Program-made: the position numbers and the translations under genes
Part shown: one piece after another, positions 54,607-62,825 of the stretch
Position numbering within the stretch: the first letter of the stretch is position 1
Layout of the letters: every line of letters starts with the position of its first letter
Notes under the pieces: generated by a model
Database searches by the model: none
Told to the model about the DNA's origin: nothing
Seen by the model: only the letters and a program-made list of their open reading frames with translations
NCBI RefSeq assembly: GCF_017573545.1
Contig: NZ_JAGEOK010000012.1
Coordinates: 186,001 to 250,000 of the forward strand
DNA from: Actinomadura nitritigenes
Lineage (GTDB): Bacteria > Actinomycetota > Actinomycetes > Streptosporangiales > Streptosporangiaceae
Reading direction: 5' to 3'
Length of the DNA stretch: 64,000 nt

Positions 54607-55608
54607 GTGAACATCAAGGTCGTCGCAATGCGGGCCCTGCGCGTGCTGCTGGTACTGCTCGCGCTCGGCTTCTGCGCCTACAGCGTGGTCCACCAGTGGG
54701 ACGCGACGACGAAGGCGTTCCGGGAGATGTCCTGGCCCACGCTCGCCGGCGCGCTCGTGACGGGCCTGGCCGGCCTGTTCGCCTGGACGCTCGGGTGGCG
54801 GACGTTCCTCGGCGGCCTCGGCTCGCACCTGCCGCTGAAGGTCGCCTACCGGATCTCTGCGGTGTCCCAGCTCGGCAAGTACGTGCCGGGCAAGGTGTGG
54901 GCGCTCGTCACCCAGATCGAGATGGCCCGCGAGCACAAGGTGCCCGCCGAGCGCAGCTTCGGCTCGACGCTGCTGGCCGTGGCGACCTCGACCGCCTGCG
55001 GGCTGGCCGTCGCGGCGGTGACGCTGCCGCTGACGTCGGCGGCCGCGCGCCGGGAGTACTGGTGGCTGTTCCTGCTCGCCCCGTTCATGCTCGCGGCGCT
55101 GCACCCGAAGATCGTGACGTGGGCGCTCGGCGTCCTGCTGAAGCTCGTCCGGCGCCCTCCGCTGGAGCACCCCGTCAGCCTCGGCGTGACGCTGCGGGCC
55201 GTCGGCTGGACGGTCCTCGGCTGGGCGCTGTTCGGCGTCCACACGTGGCTGCTGTGCCTGGCCGTCGGCGGCGACGGCCCCGGGCTGCCGTTCCTCGCGA
55301 CCGGCGCCTACGCGCTGGCGTTCGTCGCCGGGTTCCTCGTGTTCATCGCGCCGGGCGGCATCGGGGCGCGGGAGGCCGCGCTGACGGTGGTGCTGACGCC
55401 GGTGCTGCCGGCGGGCGCGCCCGTCGTGGTCGCGATCGCGTCCCGCGTCGTGCTGACGGTCGCCGACCTGCTCAACGCGGGTGCCGGCCTCCTCCTCGGC
55501 CGCTCCGCCCGCCGCCACCGCGCGGAGGCCGCGCTCTCCGAGGACGAGGACGGGAATGAAGACGGGCGCCCCGCGCTTGTCAGGGGTACCCAGCCTACGA
55601 AGGAGTGA
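54607..55608 (+). CDS. Integral membrane protein, LPG synthase/YbhN flippase-like family
   Basis: 333 residues with about eight hydrophobic segments, resembling the membrane part of lysylphosphatidylglycerol synthases and YbhN-type proteins. Typical motifs are YRISAVSQLGKYVPGKVWAL near 85 and FVAGFLVFIAPGGIGAREAA near 245. Such proteins lacking the synthase domain often occur with polysaccharide genes and may flip lipid-linked sugars. The C-terminal ~35 residues are acidic and cytoplasmic. GTG 54607 is chosen because of the leaderless -10; ATG 54631 (MRALRVLL) is the alternative. It ends inside the ribosome site of trxA. Confidence 0.88.
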   Translation: MNIKVVAMRALRVLLVLLALGFCAYSVVHQWDATTKAFREMSWPTLAGALVTGLAGLFAWTLGWRTFLGGLGSHLPLKVAYRISAVSQLGKYVPGKVWALVTQIEMAREHKVPAERSFGSTLLAVATSTACGLAVAAVTLPLTSAAARREYWWLFLLAPFMLAALHPKIVTWALGVLLKLVRRPPLEHPVSLGVTLRAVGWTVLGWALFGVHTWLLCLAVGGDGPGLPFLATGAYALAFVAGFLVFIAPGGIGAREAALTVVLTPVLPAGAPVVVAIASRVVLTVADLLNAGAGLLLGRSARRHRAEAALSEDEDGNEDGRPALVRGTQPTKE

Positions 55609-55610
55609 CC

Positions 55611-55934
55611 GTGACGGCCCCCATCAGCGTGACCGACGCCACGTTCGCCGAGGAAGTCCTGCAGAGCGACGTGCCGGTGCTCGTCGACTTCTGGGCGGAC
55701 TGGTGCGGCCCGTGCCGCATGATCGCCCCCGTCCTCGACCAGATCGCCGCCGAGCAGGACGGCCGGATCAAGATCGCCAAGCTGGACTACGACGCCAACC
55801 CGCAGACGCCGCAGAAGTACGGCGTGCTGGGCCTGCCGACGCTGCTGCTGCTCAAGAACGGCGAGGTCGTCGAGCAGATCACCGGCGCCAAGCCGAAGCG
55901 CGCGCTGCTCAAGGTCATCGAACCCCACCTGTGA
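55611..55934 (+). CDS. trxA: Thioredoxin
   Basis: A 107-residue thioredoxin with the WCGPC site at 31-35, the buried Asp of LVDFWADW, and the cis-proline in LGLPTLLLL. It is a general disulfide reductant. GTG 55611 is preferred over 55605 because AAGGAG sits five bases upstream; the two starts differ by two residues. It follows the flippase-like gene by two bases and is convergent with a glycosyltransferase, overlapping its end by 20 nt. An in-operon role with the membrane protein is not obvious. Confidence 0.96.
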   Translation: MTAPISVTDATFAEEVLQSDVPVLVDFWADWCGPCRMIAPVLDQIAAEQDGRIKIAKLDYDANPQTPQKYGVLGLPTLLLLKNGEVVEQITGAKPKRALLKVIEPHL

Positions 55935-57057
55935 GCGCGGGGTCGGTGAGCGCGGCGAGGTAGGCGGCCCAGACCGGGCCGTGGTCGACCGGGCGGACGC
56001 CGGAGCGCAGGCGCTCCGGCTCCCCCGGCGCGTAGAACCGGGTGAGCGCCTCCGCCAGCGCGCCCACATCGCCGGGCGGGCAGATCAGGCCGTCCACGCC
56101 GTCGCGGACCTGCTCGGCGAACCCGCCGACGTCCGTGGCGATCACCGGGAGGCCGTGCTCGTAGGCCATCCACACGTTCTGCGAGGCGGTGGCCGTCCGG
56201 TACGGCAGGACGAGCGCGTCGGCGGCGGCGAACAGGCCGGGGACGTCCGCGGCGGGCACGTAGCCGGGGCGCAGGTCCACCCGGGACGTCAGGTCGAGCG
56301 ACCGGATCAGCTCGCGGGTCTCGTCCAGCCCGCCCCAGAACTCGCCGGCGACGGTCAGCTCCACGTCGCCGGGGCCTTCGGCGAGCGCGCGCAGGAGGAC
56401 GTCCAGGCCCTTGTAGGGGCGGACGATGCCCCAGAACAGCAGGCGCCTGCGCACCTTGCCGTCCGGGGCGGGCGCGCCGCCGGACGCGGGCAGGTGGGCG
56501 GGCATCTCCGCGACGCGGACGGGACGCGGCGTCAGCCCCCGCGCCAGCTCCGCCTGCGCCTCCGAGTGGACGAGGACGCCGTCGGCCTTGCGGAGCAGCC
56601 GCCTCATCAGCGGTTCGTCGTAGCGCTTGCGCTCGTGCGGCAGCACGTTGTGGCACAGCGCCACGACTCTGCTTCCCGAGGGGGGACGACCCCCCACGCC
56701 CCCCGCAGGCCTTTTGGTCCGGCGCTTGAGACCGGCGAGGATCCCCAGGTACGACGGCACCTGCACGGGACTCAGCACGGCCAGGACGACCAGGTCGTAC
56801 GAGCGCAGCGCCCGGCCGGCGCGGTACCAGCCGTCCGGGCGGCGCCAGTCGAGGCGGTGCCGGGTCCCGGGGAACGGCTCCCCCTCCGGTTCGGAGATCG
56901 TCTGCTGCCCCGGGTACAGGAAGCCGGGGTACTGCGCGCGCCACGACTCGATGGCGACGTCGTGCCCGGCGGCGGCCAGCCGCCGCGCCAGCTCGGTGGT
57001 GTGGTGGGCGCCGCCCCCCTTGTAGGGGAAGGCGGGGCCGACGACGGCGATCCGCAC
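55915..57057 (-). CDS. Glycosyltransferase family 4 (GT-B)
   Basis: 380 residues starting VRIAVVGPAFPYKGGGAHHT, a GT4 N-terminal fold, with RLLFWGIVRPYKGLDVLLRA in the hinge and the donor-site region PYRTATASQNVWMAYEHGLP followed by VIATDVGGFAEQV. The usual E-x7-E is replaced by a shorter SQNVWMAYE arrangement. A Gly/Pro-rich loop (about 134-147, GGVGGRPPSGSR) resembles an insertion. GTG 57057 shares one base with the stop of the upstream GT2 gene, so the two are coupled, supporting a common pathway. Confidence 0.9.
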   Translation of the reverse strand: MRIAVVGPAFPYKGGGAHHTTELARRLAAAGHDVAIESWRAQYPGFLYPGQQTISEPEGEPFPGTRHRLDWRRPDGWYRAGRALRSYDLVVLAVLSPVQVPSYLGILAGLKRRTKRPAGGVGGRPPSGSRVVALCHNVLPHERKRYDEPLMRRLLRKADGVLVHSEAQAELARGLTPRPVRVAEMPAHLPASGGAPAPDGKVRRRLLFWGIVRPYKGLDVLLRALAEGPGDVELTVAGEFWGGLDETRELIRSLDLTSRVDLRPGYVPAADVPGLFAAADALVLPYRTATASQNVWMAYEHGLPVIATDVGGFAEQVRDGVDGLICPPGDVGALAEALTRFYAPGEPERLRSGVRPVDHGPVWAAYLAALTDPALTGGVR

Positions 57058-58127
57058 TAGACGTCGCCGCGCGATCGGACGATCAGGTCGGCCAGCAGCG
57101 CCAGCGACGCGATGATCAGCCCCGTCACGAAGATCATGATGGTGTTGTTGGCGAAGTAGCCGATGTGCACCACCATGTCGAACACGCCCTTGAGCAGCCC
57201 GATCCCGATCAGCCAGAGGGCGAGCGGCATCAGCACCTTGAGCGGGTTGAAGTACATCACCATCCGCAGCACCTGCAGGATGTAGCGGTAGGCGTCCTTG
57301 GTGAAGTGGAACTTGGACTTGCCGGCCCGCTTGGAGTACTCGATCGGCATGTAGTGCACGGGGTGCTGGTTCGACAGGAACGCGATCGTGATCGTGGTGA
57401 CGCAGGAGAACCCGGGCGGCAGCAGCCGCAGGTAGGGCAGGGACACGTCGCGGCGGAACGCGCGCAGCCCGGAGTTCAGGTCGGGGATCCTGGAGTTCGT
57501 GAGCCGCTCGGCGACCTTGCGGATGAACCACTTCGCGGGGACGCGCAGGAGCTTGTGCGTGCCCTCCTCGGTGGTGCGGGCGCCGACGACCTGGTCCACG
57601 GACGGGTCGGTGTCGAGGATGTCGACGAGGTCGGGGATCCGCTCGTTCGGGTACGACATGTCGGCGTCGGTCCACACCACGATGTCGCCGCGGGCCTGCT
57701 GGGAGCCGATCCGGCGGACCGTCCCGGAGCCGCTGTTGTGCTGGAACGCCATGATCCGCATGTGCGGGAAGCGGGGCGCCGCCTCCTCCAACCGGGCGAG
57801 GGTCGCGTCGGTGGAGCAGTCGTCGACCGCCAGCAGCTCGTAGCTCTTGCCGCTGTTGTCCATGGCCTTCGTGATGCGCTCGACCTCGTCGATCACGTGG
57901 TCCTGCTCGTTGTAGCAGGGCAGGACGATGGTCACGTGGACGGGCGGCACCGTGCCGGGGTCGGCGGCGGGCTGGGCGGCGGGGGCCGTGCCGGGCACTG
58001 CGCCCGGCTCGCTCGCGGGGGCGGTGTCCACGGGGGCGGCGTCGCTCACGGGGTCGCTCAGGGTGTCGCTCGGCTCGGCGCCTTCGGGCGCGGGCCGCTG
58101 CGCGGGCTCGGCGGGCTGGGTACTCAC
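57057..58127 (-). CDS. Polyprenyl-phosphate sugar synthase-like glycosyltransferase (family 2)
   Basis: 356 residues. After a ~70-residue Pro/Ala-rich leader the GT2 core begins VHVTIVLPCYNEQDHVIDEV, with LLAVDDCSTDATLARLEEA, the donor-metal motif TDADMSYPNERIPDLV and SGLRAFRRDVSLPYL. Two membrane helices close the protein (about 280-345). The layout matches synthases of polyprenyl-phosphate mannose or glucose used as donors by GT-C enzymes such as the neighbour at 58222-60270. GTG 58127 is chosen because TATTCT lies eight bases upstream; TTG 58148 adds seven residues. It overlaps the next gene by one base. Confidence 0.88.
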   Translation of the reverse strand: MSTQPAEPAQRPAPEGAEPSDTLSDPVSDAAPVDTAPASEPGAVPGTAPAAQPAADPGTVPPVHVTIVLPCYNEQDHVIDEVERITKAMDNSGKSYELLAVDDCSTDATLARLEEAAPRFPHMRIMAFQHNSGSGTVRRIGSQQARGDIVVWTDADMSYPNERIPDLVDILDTDPSVDQVVGARTTEEGTHKLLRVPAKWFIRKVAERLTNSRIPDLNSGLRAFRRDVSLPYLRLLPPGFSCVTTITIAFLSNQHPVHYMPIEYSKRAGKSKFHFTKDAYRYILQVLRMVMYFNPLKVLMPLALWLIGIGLLKGVFDMVVHIGYFANNTIMIFVTGLIIASLALLADLIVRSRGDV

Positions 58128-58221
58128 GCACCGCGAGAATACTCGCAACGGCGGACCCCGGCCGACTCACCGGCCGACACGGCGCGTGAACAGCGGGTGG
58201 CGGCGCCCCGAGGCGCGGCCG

Positions 58222-60270
58222 TCAGGGAGCCGACGGCTCGGCGATCCACACGTCGATCGCGAGGCCCCAGGACCCGCCCGGCGGCTCGTCGAGCGTGCGC
58301 CCGTCCTGCCGGGAGCGCAACCGCATGATCTGGCGGGGGCGGCCGTACGGCGCCACCTGCTCGGGCCTCGACCCCATGACCACCGGACGCCGCCCGGCGC
58401 CGTCGATCTTCCCGATGACGCGGCGGACGTCGGACTGCGTGGCGAACGTGGCGGCCCGCGCGGCGGGCACCCCGCACATCCCGCGCAGGACCTGGAGGAA
58501 GCGGTCGGCGGTCCCGACCTCGACGACCACGACGGAGCGGCCCGGCCCGATCCGGTCGCACATCGCGTCGACCGCGCCGACCTCCTTCTGGTCGGTCCGG
58601 CCGACCATGTACGCGGCGGAGGTGATGACGATCGGCACCAGCATCAGCACGACGCCCGTGACGGCCGCCACCCGCACGACCTTCCGCGAGTACCCGATCC
58701 GCCGCAGCCGCTTGGTGATCCACGCCGCCGCGAACACCGTGAACAGCAGCAGTCCGGGGATGACCAGGCCGATCAGGCGGCGGGACGCCCACGGATGGTC
58801 CGGGGTGATGCCGGGCCTGATCAGCACCTGGACGGTCGTCCACACGATCACCGCGTAGGGCAGCAGCCACTCCGGCGACTGGCGGCGCATGAGCCGCCGC
58901 ACCAGCAGCGCCGCGCCGAACGTGGCGAGCAGCAGCGCGGGGATGCCGATGTACCAGACGACCCAGTACAGCGACAGCTCCGAGTACTGCCGGGTGCCGT
59001 CCAGCGGCAGGTGGTCGATCTTCTGGACGGCCTCGATGAACTGGGCGTTCAGCCGGTCGTCGGTGTTGGTCGGGACGCGGCGCACGGTCTGCACCAGCGG
59101 CCGGACGGCGAACGCGACGATCACCAGCACGGTGAGGATCGCGGCGGCGCCGGGCAGCCGGCCGCGCCCGAGCGCCGCCCCGGCCGCCCGCAACCGGCGG
59201 CCCGTCACGTCCCAGCGGAGCGCGACGGCCAGCAGCGCCGTGCCGGCCACGATCGCGCCGGAGATCACCAGCAGCGGGTTCAGCGAGGCATGGAGGTAGT
59301 CGAGGTAGGGGCGGGACTTCAGGTAGCCCTCGACGAGCCCGGCGGCGGCGCCGAGCGCGAGCCCGCAGGCGAGGGCGTAGCCGCTCCGGCGCCGCCGCGC
59401 GACGAGGAGCCCGGCGTACACCACGGCGGGCAGGATGTCGCGGATCCCGTCGATCCGGACGAGCACGATCAGGCCGAGCGCCAGGCCGCCGAGGAACGCC
59501 TTCGCCATGGCCGCGCGGGGACGCTCCGTCCGGGCGTCGTGCAGCAGCGACAGCCCGCCGAGCAGCAGGATCAGCGCCGGCGGCTCGCTGAAGGTGGACC
59601 GCGACACCCACAGCATCGGCAGGGTCAGCGCCAGCAGCAGCGCCGCGGCGGGCGCCCAGCGCGGGCCGACGAGCCGCGCGGCGAGCCCGCCGAACGCCAG
59701 CACGCTGCAGGCGCCGAGCAGCGGCGCCATCAGCAGCATCCCGTGCGTGCCGCCCGCCCAGCCGCCGAGCGCGAGGATCATCGGCAGGCCCGCCATGAAC
59801 TGCGGGACGACCGAGCCGCCGTGCTCGTAGAAGGCGGGGCTGTCGAAGCGCAGCGCGGGGTCGTCGCCGCCGAACGCCCGGAGCATCCGCGGGATCGGCA
59901 GCGAGCCGTGGTCCTTCAGCCACGTCGCGAACTGCACGTAGGAGGCGGGGTCGCGGCGGACGATGATCTGCTCGGAGCACATCAGCGCCTCGAACACCAG
60001 GAACGCGACGGCGACCGCGACCACGCCGGCCGCCGACCACCACGGGGCGGGCCCGAGCGGGCCGCCCCCGGCCCGCTCGGCGGCCGCGTCGCGGGGCCGC
60101 CTCCGGAGGCCGAGCCAGAGCGCCGCCGCGGCCACCGGCACCCACAGCAGGATCGCCGGCCCCGGCCGGAACACCCCGCCCATCAGCAGCGGCAGGCCCA
60201 CCACGAGCCAGGCCGCGACGAGCAGCGCCGGCGCCACGGTGATCCGGGCGAGCAGCCGACCCGCGTTCAT
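58222..60270 (-). CDS. Polytopic GT-C-like membrane protein
   Basis: 682 residues with about 12-14 hydrophobic segments. The first long extracytoplasmic loop contains CSEQIIVRRDPASYVQFATW; RRDPASY resembles the Asp-containing loop-1 site of GT-C enzymes (mannosyl- and arabinosyltransferases), which use polyprenyl-phosphate sugars. The last 120 residues are a soluble extracytoplasmic domain (VDAMCDRIGPGRSVVVVEVG, then ASPRPEQ-like). ATG 60270 is the start. It lies 94 nt downstream of the GT2 gene's start, divergent from the TIGR03089 gene. Substrate unknown. Confidence 0.8.
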   Translation of the reverse strand: MNAGRLLARITVAPALLVAAWLVVGLPLLMGGVFRPGPAILLWVPVAAAALWLGLRRRPRDAAAERAGGGPLGPAPWWSAAGVVAVAVAFLVFEALMCSEQIIVRRDPASYVQFATWLKDHGSLPIPRMLRAFGGDDPALRFDSPAFYEHGGSVVPQFMAGLPMILALGGWAGGTHGMLLMAPLLGACSVLAFGGLAARLVGPRWAPAAALLLALTLPMLWVSRSTFSEPPALILLLGGLSLLHDARTERPRAAMAKAFLGGLALGLIVLVRIDGIRDILPAVVYAGLLVARRRRSGYALACGLALGAAAGLVEGYLKSRPYLDYLHASLNPLLVISGAIVAGTALLAVALRWDVTGRRLRAAGAALGRGRLPGAAAILTVLVIVAFAVRPLVQTVRRVPTNTDDRLNAQFIEAVQKIDHLPLDGTRQYSELSLYWVVWYIGIPALLLATFGAALLVRRLMRRQSPEWLLPYAVIVWTTVQVLIRPGITPDHPWASRRLIGLVIPGLLLFTVFAAAWITKRLRRIGYSRKVVRVAAVTGVVLMLVPIVITSAAYMVGRTDQKEVGAVDAMCDRIGPGRSVVVVEVGTADRFLQVLRGMCGVPAARAATFATQSDVRRVIGKIDGAGRRPVVMGSRPEQVAPYGRPRQIMRLRSRQDGRTLDEPPGGSWGLAIDVWIAEPSAP

Positions 60271-60365
60271 GAACCCGCCCCGTGCTCGTCCGATCCGTGG
60301 TCATTCATCGGTGCGGAGCGTAGCGGGAACGGCCGGTCGGCGAGTCCCGGCCGGTCACGGGGCTC

Positions 60366-60371
60366 TACGCT
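60366..60371 (+). promoter_or_regulatory. -10 element for the TIGR03089 gene (leaderless)
   Basis: TACGCT ends six bases before the ATG at 60378 and no ribosome site intervenes, the same arrangement as at 54595. Confidence 0.5.
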
Positions 60372-60377
60372 CGCCCC

Positions 60378-61238
60378 ATGAGCCACAGCGAACCCGCCGT
60401 GCCCGGGCCCGCCGAACTGCTGCGGCGGCGGCTGGCCGACGACCCGTCCCGCCCGCTCGTCACCTACTACGACGACGCGAGAGGCGAGCGCGTCGAGCTG
60501 TCCGCGCGGACGTTCGACAACTGGGTCGCCAAGACCGCGAACTTCCTGGTGGACGGGCTGGCGGCGGAGCCGGGCGGGCGTGTCGTGCTGGCGCTGCCGC
60601 CGCACTGGCAGACCGCCGTGTGGCTGATGGCCTGCTGGTCGGCGGGGCTCGTGGCCGAGCCGGTCGACCCGGCGACGGTGCTGGAACGCGACGCGGCGGG
60701 CGCCGAACCGCTCGAGGCGTCCGGGCCGTACATCCTGGCGGCGGCCGAGGAGGTGCTGGACGTGGTGCTGGCGGACCCGCGCGTGGACGGCGAGGCGGAG
60801 GAGATCGTCGGGCTCTCGCTGCACCCGCTCGGCGGGCCGCTGGCGGACTGCCCGGTGGGCGTCACCGACTACGCCGCCGAGGTCCGCTCGTACGGCGACC
60901 GGTTCGCGCCGGGTCCCGAGGTGAACTCCGGGCTGCCCGCGCTGGATGTGACAAAGACCACATTGACGGCTGCCGAGCTGGTGGCGGCGGCGCGCGCGGC
61001 CGCCGCGAAATGGGAGCTGGACGCGTCCTCGCGCGTGCTGGTCGACATGCCGTTCAGCACCCTCGACGGGGTTATGGCGGGCCTGGTCGCACCACTAGCC
61101 TCGGGTGCTTCCGTCATAATCCAACGAAACTTTGACAAAGCCGCCCTAGATCGACGCTTGACCTTGGAGCATGTGACGGCGGTGGCCGGACTGCCCGGAT
61201 GGAAGGACGCATCCGGGTCCGTCCGCCGGCTCGGCTGA
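60378..61238 (+). CDS. TIGR03089 family protein (AMP-binding N-terminal-like)
   Basis: 286 residues with an N-terminal resembling acyl-adenylate enzymes (VTYYDDARGERVELSARTFD, NWVAKTANFL, ALPPHWQTAVWLMACWSAGL), but far too short for an enzyme with both lobes and lacking the usual TSGTTG phosphate loop. This matches the TIGR03089 actinobacterial family represented by Rv3268. Function unknown. It precedes the LCP gene, its partner in mycobacteria, though the order there is reversed. The leaderless ATG at 60378 is clear. Confidence 0.88.
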   Translation: MSHSEPAVPGPAELLRRRLADDPSRPLVTYYDDARGERVELSARTFDNWVAKTANFLVDGLAAEPGGRVVLALPPHWQTAVWLMACWSAGLVAEPVDPATVLERDAAGAEPLEASGPYILAAAEEVLDVVLADPRVDGEAEEIVGLSLHPLGGPLADCPVGVTDYAAEVRSYGDRFAPGPEVNSGLPALDVTKTTLTAAELVAAARAAAAKWELDASSRVLVDMPFSTLDGVMAGLVAPLASGASVIIQRNFDKAALDRRLTLEHVTAVAGLPGWKDASGSVRRLG

Positions 61239-61296
61239 CCTACGCTCTCTTTGCCCGCGCTTTGTCAACCGAGCCGCGGCCAGCCCCGTCACAGCA

Positions 61297-62814
61297 GTGC
61301 AGGACAGTTCCAGCAGAACAGATCGTTCGAGCAGAACAGACCAAGCCGACCGACCCCCTGAAAGCGGGCCGCGCCCCCCGGACACGGAGCCGATGAACAG
61401 CAACCCGATGTACATGGAGTACGTCGACGACGCCGATCCGCAGCCGGCGCCGCGTCGACGCGGCTGGCGCATCCTCGGCTGGGTGTGCGTCGGACTGTCG
61501 GCGGTCATGGTGGCCGGCTCGCTCACGGCGTACGGCCTGTACCGCAGCGCGATGGGCAACATCAGCCACGAGGACGTCAACTCGGCGATCGGCCCCAACC
61601 GGCCGAAGAAGCTGAACAGCGCGATGAACATCCTGCTGCTGGGGTCCGACACCCGCGCCGGCGCCAACGCCAGCTACGGCCGGTCGATGAAGAACGAGCC
61701 GCCGCGCTCGGACACGATGATCCTGCTGCACCTGTCCCCCGGCGGCAGCCAGGCGATGGGCATCAGCTTCCCGCGCGACCTGATCGTGCACATCCCGCCG
61801 TGCAAGACCCACGCCGGCGGCATGTCGCCCGACCAGCCGAAGGCGCAGATCAACTCCGCGTTCACCATCGGCGGCGCCGCCTGCGTCATGAAGACGATCG
61901 AGGGCCTGTCCGACATCCGCATCGACCACTTCATGCAGGTCGACTTCACCGGGTTCAAGGCCATCACCAGCGCGGTCGGCGGCGTCCCGGTCTGCCTGCC
62001 GAAGGACGTGAACGACCCCAAGTCCAAGCTGCACCTGACCCGCGGCAGGCACGTCATCAAGGGCTCCACCGCGCTCGCCTACGTGCGCGTCCGGCACGGC
62101 CTCGGCGACGGCTCCGACCTCGACCGCATCAAGCGGCAGCAGAAGTTCATGGGTGCGCTGGCGAACAAGGCCATGAGCGCCGGGGTGCTGAGCAACCCGA
62201 CCAAGCTGATCCCGCTGATGAGCGCGGCGACCAAGTCGCTCACCACCGACAAGGAGCTGACCCCGCAGGTCATGCTGAAGATCGCCCAGGGCATGCAGGG
62301 CATGACCTCGGGCAAGCTGCGCTTCGTCACCGCGCCCAACGGCCCCGACCCGTCCGACCCGAACCGGGTCGTGCTCACCTCCGCCGCGCAGCCGTTCTTC
62401 TCCGCGGTCCGCAACGACAAGACGGTGCCGACCGAGAGCAAGTCGGCCGCCCCCAAGATCCCGCCCGACCAGGTGCGGGTGCGGGTCTACAACGGCAGCG
62501 GCATCGACGGCCAGGCCGGCCGCGTCGCCTCCGACCTGGAGGCCCAGGGCTTCCAGGTGACGGTCGGCGGCAACGCCCCGAAGACGACCGCCACCAAGGT
62601 GCTGTACGGTTCCGGGGCGGACCAGCAGGCTCAGACGCTCACCGCGCTGATCCCGAGCAACCCCGCCCCGACGGCCCGCACCACCGGTGCCACGCCCGGC
62701 GTGGTCGACCTGGTCGTCGGCTCGAACTGGACGGCCCTCAAGAACGCCAAGGGGGGCATCCCCAAGCAGCAGGGCGAGATCCGCGCCAACGACGACATCT
62801 GCAAGGGGGCTTGA
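61297..62814 (+). CDS. LytR-CpsA-Psr (LCP) family cell-wall glycopolymer ligase
   Basis: 505 residues. A short cytoplasmic segment, one membrane helix (about 58-80, WVCVGLSAVMVAGSLTAYGL), then the LCP catalytic domain with NILLLGSDTRAGANASYGRS, RSDTMILLHLSPGG, GISFPRDLIVHIPP and YVRVRHGLGDGSDLDRIKRQ (conserved Asp/Arg residues that bind pyrophosphate). A LytR_C domain (VRVRVYNGSGIDGQAGRVAS) ends the protein. It links polyprenyl-phosphate-bound glycopolymers to peptidoglycan. GTG 61297 or ATG 61393 (MNSNPMYMEY) may start it. The leader holds a direct repeat encoding SSRTDRSSRTDQ. Confidence 0.93.
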   Translation: MQDSSSRTDRSSRTDQADRPPESGPRPPDTEPMNSNPMYMEYVDDADPQPAPRRRGWRILGWVCVGLSAVMVAGSLTAYGLYRSAMGNISHEDVNSAIGPNRPKKLNSAMNILLLGSDTRAGANASYGRSMKNEPPRSDTMILLHLSPGGSQAMGISFPRDLIVHIPPCKTHAGGMSPDQPKAQINSAFTIGGAACVMKTIEGLSDIRIDHFMQVDFTGFKAITSAVGGVPVCLPKDVNDPKSKLHLTRGRHVIKGSTALAYVRVRHGLGDGSDLDRIKRQQKFMGALANKAMSAGVLSNPTKLIPLMSAATKSLTTDKELTPQVMLKIAQGMQGMTSGKLRFVTAPNGPDPSDPNRVVLTSAAQPFFSAVRNDKTVPTESKSAAPKIPPDQVRVRVYNGSGIDGQAGRVASDLEAQGFQVTVGGNAPKTTATKVLYGSGADQQAQTLTALIPSNPAPTARTTGATPGVVDLVVGSNWTALKNAKGGIPKQQGEIRANDDICKGA

Positions 62815-62825
62815 ACCGGCAGGCC

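Noticed and set aside
57928..60381. 817-residue open frame on the plus strand
   Set aside because: Antisense to the GT2 and GT-C genes; no domain.
60378..61238. Functional acyl-CoA synthetase
   Set aside because: Too short (286 residues) and lacks the phosphate loop and C-terminal lobe; matches TIGR03089 instead.
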